Source: an uncultured Ignavibacteria bacterium
GTDB lineage: Bacteria; Bacteroidota; Ignavibacteria; SZUA-365
NCBI GenBank assembly: GCA_913061095.1
Contig: CAJXVM010000021.1
Location: 1 to 64,000, forward strand
Direction: 5' to 3'
DNA: 64,000 nucleotides
Positions 60,282-64,000 of this stretch are shown here, piece after piece (the first letter of the stretch is position 1; every line of letters starts with the position of its first letter). The translations under genes were made by a program, and so were the position numbers. The notes under the pieces are model-generated. The model saw only the letters and a list, made by a program, of their open reading frames with translations, did no database searches and had not been told where the DNA came from.

Positions 60282-61034
60282 ATGCTCAAGAAGTGCATAT
60301 TCCTCGCTGCCCTGTCCCTCGCCCTGCTTTCGAGCGTGGCAATGGCGCAGAGCAACAATGACGCGAAAAAGCTGTTCAACGAAGGCAACGCCCTGCTGAA
60401 ATCCGGCAATTTCGAGGGTGCGATCGAGAAATACGATGCAGCGCTGAAGCTGGAAAAGCATGAATATTACTACTACCAGCGCGGTCTGGCCTACAAAAAG
60501 TCCCGCAATCTTGATGCCGCGCTGAAGTCCTTCGAATCAGCTGTGAAAACCAATCCCGAGTGGGCGATCGGTTACGTGGCACTCGCAGGTGCACATTTTT
60601 CGAACGGCGACTATCAGAAAGCCATCGAGAACTATGAAACGGCGCTGAAGGAAAATCCGACGCTGGGTCCCGCCAAGAAAGGGCTCGCCGCCGCACAGAC
60701 AGCGCGCGCCCAGCAGCTCCTGACGCAGGGAGAGACCAAGGGAGCGATTGATCTCTGCACCAGTGCGATCAAGAACAACGATGCATATGACAAGGCATAC
60801 GTGATTCTCGCACAGGCCTACAACAAGGATTCGAAGTACAGCGAAGCGGTCAAGGCAGCACAGGACGCCATCAAACACGGGAAATCCGCCCGTAACGGTG
60901 CAGCCTACTTTGAGCTTGGCCTCGCCTATCGCAATCTTGGTAATACGGCAAAGGCAAAGGAAGCGTTCATGAATGCTAAAAAGGATCCCAGTTACGCACG
61001 AAATGCCGCGTATGAACTGGACATGCTTGACTGA
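60282..61034 (+). CDS. Exported TPR-repeat protein
   Basis: 250 residues from the ATG at 60282 (AAGGAG 9 bases upstream), with signal peptide SVAMAQ. At least five tetratricopeptide units follow (AKKLFNEGNALLKSGNFEGA, YYYQRGLAYKKSRNLDAALK, GYVALAGAHFSNGDYQKAIE, AYFELGLAYRNLGNTAKAKE; in part). Such periplasmic TPR proteins hold complexes together; the partner is not evident. A strong terminator follows. Confidence 0.9.
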   Translation: MLKKCIFLAALSLALLSSVAMAQSNNDAKKLFNEGNALLKSGNFEGAIEKYDAALKLEKHEYYYYQRGLAYKKSRNLDAALKSFESAVKTNPEWAIGYVALAGAHFSNGDYQKAIENYETALKENPTLGPAKKGLAAAQTARAQQLLTQGETKGAIDLCTSAIKNNDAYDKAYVILAQAYNKDSKYSEAVKAAQDAIKHGKSARNGAAYFELGLAYRNLGNTAKAKEAFMNAKKDPSYARNAAYELDMLD

Positions 61035-61062
61035 GTCTGCGTCGGAAGTTATTGAACGCGAC

Positions 61063-61091
61063 AAGGCTGCCAGCGGGCAGCCTTTTCTTTT
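61063..61091 (+). terminator. Rho-independent terminator after the TPR gene
   Basis: Perfect stem AAGGCTGCC / GGCAGCCTT, 4-base loop, then TTTTCTTTTT. Confidence 0.95.
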
Positions 61092-61139
61092 TGGATCTGA
61101 GTCAGTATACCGCGCATCCGCACGATATTTCCAACGTCC

Positions 61140-63368
61140 CTACATCGCCGCTTCGAGCATCAGGCGAAACCCGCGCGGAGCTGCGACATTGGCAATGACC
61201 TCGGTATAGTGATACTGAAAGATGTTGTCAACGAGGAAGGTGAGCCGTAATGGCAGGGCAAGCTGCTCACCGGTGACGGAGAGACGGAGATCGGTGACGT
61301 ATATGGCCACACGGCTGTCGGAATCGGGAATGACGAGCCCGATTTCCCGGTCGATGTTTTCCACGCGTGAAAGATGACGGAAATCCGCGCCGAGTGTAAC
61401 TGGTCCGAATCGCAGCGTCCCGGAGGCATAGAGAAGATGCCGGGGACGGTACTTGAGGACACTGTTGAGGACCAGATCGCGGGGATACAGATACGTGTAT
61501 CCGAGCGAGAGATCAAACAACTGCGGCAGCACGCGCACGTCGGTGGAAATCTCGTATCCGATGATGCGCGCCTCCGTGATATTGCGGAACACGATGCGCT
61601 GATCTTCCGCGTCGATTTTCGGTTCGACGAGATTCTCGTAATCGTTGAGGAACACTGCCGCGTCGACGCTGACGCCGAACGAGAAATCCTGCTTGAGACC
61701 AATTTCATAGGAGGTGCTGCGCTCGGCGCGGAGATCGGGATTGGGCTTTGTGAGGATCCCGCCGGCACTGGCTGTGGCGTAGCGTTCTCCGATTGACGGG
61801 CTTCGGAAGCCCCAGCCATAGGAGGCACGCGCCACTCCCCCCTCCCATGGAACGTATGTCAATCCGACGCGCGGATTCAGCTGTGACTCGATATCCAGGG
61901 TGTCGATCGCGGTGAGATCGAAACGAAGTCCCGCCGAAAAGTGCCAGTCATCGCCGAGCGTCAGTTCATCCTGTGCATACATGGCGGTCGATATACCGTC
62001 ACGGTTTCCGAAGGTGCGTGAATCCACCGTCATATACGAAGCTTCCGCACCGAACGTCAGGAAATTGTCGGGACGAACGGTCCAGCTTCCCTGCCACTCG
62101 AGATTGACCTGGTAGGCGGTGGACTGCGTCTGGTCGCTGGGACGCAGGCTGAAATCCGATGTGTCGCTCGTCGTACGAAAGGCCGTGCGGTACATGCTGG
62201 CACGGAGCATGGACGCGAATGTCGCGCTGTGTGTCTGCCGGTACTGCGCAGCCGCCTGCAGTTTGGTGGAGAGTATGCGCTCGGTGAGATCCGCATCGAC
62301 GGGCGGCTGCAGGGCGTGCTCGAGATCGCGCCAGAATACCCAGTTGCCCCGCTCGTTGGAGGTGTAATTCACGGAGACGGTGAGATTCCGCTCGGGTGAC
62401 AGACGATACCATGCGCGGCCGTTCAGGTTCCAGCGGAGGTAATCGTCATTCTGCCGATACGCCTGGTCATTGCGCAGCCCGCCGGTGAGGAGATAGCTGA
62501 AATCTCCGGCGGCATCGCCGTACTGCAGGTCAATGCCGCTGCGGTAGCGCGGGCTGTCGCCCCACCATTTCCACTGCTCGTACTGTGGATCGTCCCAGAA
62601 TCCGGAATACAACCGTGCGCGCGCAGTGCGTGCCTGCGGCTGCCGTGTAATGACATTGATGACACCGCCAAGAGCACTCGAGCCATACAGTGCCGATCCC
62701 GCTCCTTTTACCACCTCGATGCGATCCACCGCGAACATCGGGACGACGTCGAACTTGATTTCTCCCGCATCCCCTGCGAGTACGGGCGCACCATCGATGA
62801 GCATCAGGACCCGGCTTCCCACGGCGCGGCTGTAGCCGCTCGAGCCGCGGATATTGACCTGATCCTCGGTGATGTTGACGCCTGATACTTTCCGGAGCGC
62901 ATTCTCGAGATTGACGATTCCCCGCGCCTCGATTTCCCCGCTGTCGAAGGTCGAAACACTGACCGGGATTTCCTCGAGACTCTGCGCGTGTCTTCCTGCC
63001 GTGACAATGACCTCGCCGGTTTCAATCGCTGTCTCATGCAGTATGAAATCCCTGCGCACGGCTTCATCGGCGGCGATGGAAAGGGTATCGCTCTGACGGC
63101 CGTATCCGATCATGGAACAGACTACGCGGTAACGACCAGGGGGAATTCTCCGCACTGCGTATCCACCTTCTCCGTCACTCGCACTCCCGAGCACAGTACC
63201 CTTGATGATGACGTTGGCACCGACAAGCGGCCGCCCGTCTGCATCACGGACGGTGCCGCTGAGTGTGCCGGTCTGGGCAGTTGCCGAATCGATGGTCAGA
63301 ATGAAAAGGAAGAGGAAGAAGACGGCGATGCCGTCACCCCGGGTGGAGTTCTGCGACGGCCGGCGCAT
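61140..63368 (-). CDS. TonB-dependent outer-membrane receptor
   Basis: 742 residues. Signal peptide (about 12-32), a carboxypeptidase-regulatory-like N-terminal domain typical of Bacteroidota receptors (GTVRDADGRPLVGANVIIKG, in part), TonB box region, plug (SLEEIPVSVSTFDSGEIEARG, NIRGSSGYSRAVGSRVLMLIDG, VDRIEVVKGAGSALYGSSALGG; in part) and a barrel of about 22 strands. Shows most likeness to cobalamin/iron-siderophore (BtuB/FepA-type) receptors. No ligand can be set; no cobalamin riboswitch or Fur box is seen, because it follows the kinase gene with a 1-base overlap (TGATG). Confidence 0.93.
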   Translation of the reverse strand: MRRPSQNSTRGDGIAVFFLFLFILTIDSATAQTGTLSGTVRDADGRPLVGANVIIKGTVLGSASDGEGGYAVRRIPPGRYRVVCSMIGYGRQSDTLSIAADEAVRRDFILHETAIETGEVIVTAGRHAQSLEEIPVSVSTFDSGEIEARGIVNLENALRKVSGVNITEDQVNIRGSSGYSRAVGSRVLMLIDGAPVLAGDAGEIKFDVVPMFAVDRIEVVKGAGSALYGSSALGGVINVITRQPQARTARARLYSGFWDDPQYEQWKWWGDSPRYRSGIDLQYGDAAGDFSYLLTGGLRNDQAYRQNDDYLRWNLNGRAWYRLSPERNLTVSVNYTSNERGNWVFWRDLEHALQPPVDADLTERILSTKLQAAAQYRQTHSATFASMLRASMYRTAFRTTSDTSDFSLRPSDQTQSTAYQVNLEWQGSWTVRPDNFLTFGAEASYMTVDSRTFGNRDGISTAMYAQDELTLGDDWHFSAGLRFDLTAIDTLDIESQLNPRVGLTYVPWEGGVARASYGWGFRSPSIGERYATASAGGILTKPNPDLRAERSTSYEIGLKQDFSFGVSVDAAVFLNDYENLVEPKIDAEDQRIVFRNITEARIIGYEISTDVRVLPQLFDLSLGYTYLYPRDLVLNSVLKYRPRHLLYASGTLRFGPVTLGADFRHLSRVENIDREIGLVIPDSDSRVAIYVTDLRLSVTGEQLALPLRLTFLVDNIFQYHYTEVIANVAAPRGFRLMLEAAM

Positions 63369-63982
63369 CAGAATTTCCTTTGCACAGCGTTGTCGATGAG
63401 GTACAGCACCTCCTCCTGCTTCTGCATGTCATGCACGAAATCCATCTCATCGGTGTCGACCACGAGAAGCGGACCATCCTCGTAGCGGGCGATCCAGTCT
63501 TCGTAGAGCACGTTCAGCTGCTCGAGATACGACGCGTCGATACTCTGCTCGAAATCCCGCCCCCGCAGCCGAATCTGGCGCTGCAGCGTGGAGAGATCGG
63601 CGCGGAGGTAAATGAGCAGGTCCGGCGGGTGCAAATAGGATGTCATCGCCGCGTAGAGGGCGCGGTAGTTTTCGTAGTCGCGATCGTCCATCATCCCGAT
63701 GTTGTGGAGGTTGACCGCGAAGATTTCTGCATCCTCGTATATTGAGCGGTCCTGCACGACTGTCGATGTCCCTTCCGAGATTTTCCGGTGCAGGATGAAG
63801 CGCTTTGAGAGGAAATAGACCTGGAGGTGGAAGGACCATCGCCGCATGTCGGCATAGAAATCCGGGAGGTACGGATTGTCATCCACCGATTCGAAATAGG
63901 GCACCCAGCCGAATTTCTGATGCAGAAGCGAGGTCAGAGAGGATTTTCCGGAACCGATGTTGCCGGCGATCGCGATGAACAT
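63368..63982 (-). CDS. Deoxynucleoside kinase
   Basis: 204 residues of the dGK/dAK/dCK family: P-loop GNIGSGKSSL at residues 7-16, the VQDRSIYED block with catalytic Asp/Arg, and the LID Arg segment RLRGRDFEQSI. Phosphorylates salvaged deoxynucleosides. Its stop overlaps the receptor start by one base. AGGA lies 9 bases before the ATG. Upstream sequence leaves the window after 18 bases. Confidence 0.92.
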   Translation of the reverse strand: MFIAIAGNIGSGKSSLTSLLHQKFGWVPYFESVDDNPYLPDFYADMRRWSFHLQVYFLSKRFILHRKISEGTSTVVQDRSIYEDAEIFAVNLHNIGMMDDRDYENYRALYAAMTSYLHPPDLLIYLRADLSTLQRQIRLRGRDFEQSIDASYLEQLNVLYEDWIARYEDGPLLVVDTDEMDFVHDMQKQEEVLYLIDNAVQRKF

Positions 63983-64000
63983 GGCGTCAGTCCTGTTTCC

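Noticed and set aside
63368-63982. Riboswitch or Fur box for the TonB-dependent receptor
   Set aside because: The receptor gene overlaps the kinase gene by one base, so there is no leader of its own to hold such an element.

Overview
The window (about 64 kb, roughly 60% G+C) reads as chromosomal DNA of a free-living Gram-negative bacterium of the Bacteroidota/Chlorobiota (FCB) group, perhaps an Ignavibacteria- or Kapabacteria-like lineage. Three things point there: type IX secretion (T9SS) parts (GldL/GldM-like motor proteins, PorV, PorU); several secreted proteins ending in the T9SS C-terminal sorting domain (Y/W-PNP motif, KxVxV-like tail); and promoters of the Bacteroidota type, TTG-N19..21-TAnnTTTG-like. 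Unlike many Bacteroidia, most genes here also carry good Shine-Dalgarno sites. The taxonomic call is inference; there is no rRNA in the window.

Layout. 1-5205 (minus): two consecutive GldL-like/GldM-like pairs and the start of a further exported protein at the left edge. 5397-7977: a divergent NDP-sugar epimerase and polysaccharide flippase. 8036-12658 (plus): an HNH nuclease, then the compact operon trpS-scpA-scpB-rluB, whose scpB carries tandem repeats at both ends. 12717-16343 (plus): an ABC-2 permease, a LolA-like protein and an M1-type metallopeptidase with a T9SS tail. 16496-20941: two divergent, equally long (679 aa) secreted paralogues of unknown function. 21111-25723: a 2-hydroxyacid dehydrogenase and the serine pathway genes serC (minus), serA and a DUF1015 gene (plus). 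25865-30319 (minus): a YbbR-like protein, a small exported protein and a fur-feoA-feoB iron operon with a palindromic operator at its start. 30430-32489: a DUF2147 protein, a 72-bp hairpin minisatellite and a tRNA-dihydrouridine synthase. 32571-38520 (plus): a NatA/NatB-like ABC exporter, a 58-aa membrane protein, der and ftsH. 38667-47676 (minus): rsmB, a GlmU-like protein, a FecR/CHASE2 pair, and a peptidase-MA/TolB-propeller/beta-barrel fusion. 47743-57817 (minus): a degenerate M6-like T9SS cargo protein, porV, porU and a second flippase. 57920-64000: free-Met-sulfoxide reductase, a small outer-membrane protein, a HAD phosphatase with an odd insert, tRNA-Lys and tRNA-Leu, a TPR protein, a TonB-dependent receptor and a deoxynucleoside kinase.

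How the parts fit. The strongest theme is protein export to the cell surface: motor (GldL/M-like), shuttle (PorV), sortase (PorU) and at least four probable cargo proteins lie within one window. Around this sit housekeeping genes for translation, tRNA modification, chromosome segregation, serine synthesis, ferrous iron uptake and membrane-protein quality control. I see no integrase, transposase, CRISPR array or prophage.

The best candidates for something undescribed are the doubled GldL-GldM motor module, the twin 679-aa secreted family, the M6-like protein that has lost its zinc site, the CHASE2 protein with an unrecognised output region, and the repeat elements inside and between genes.
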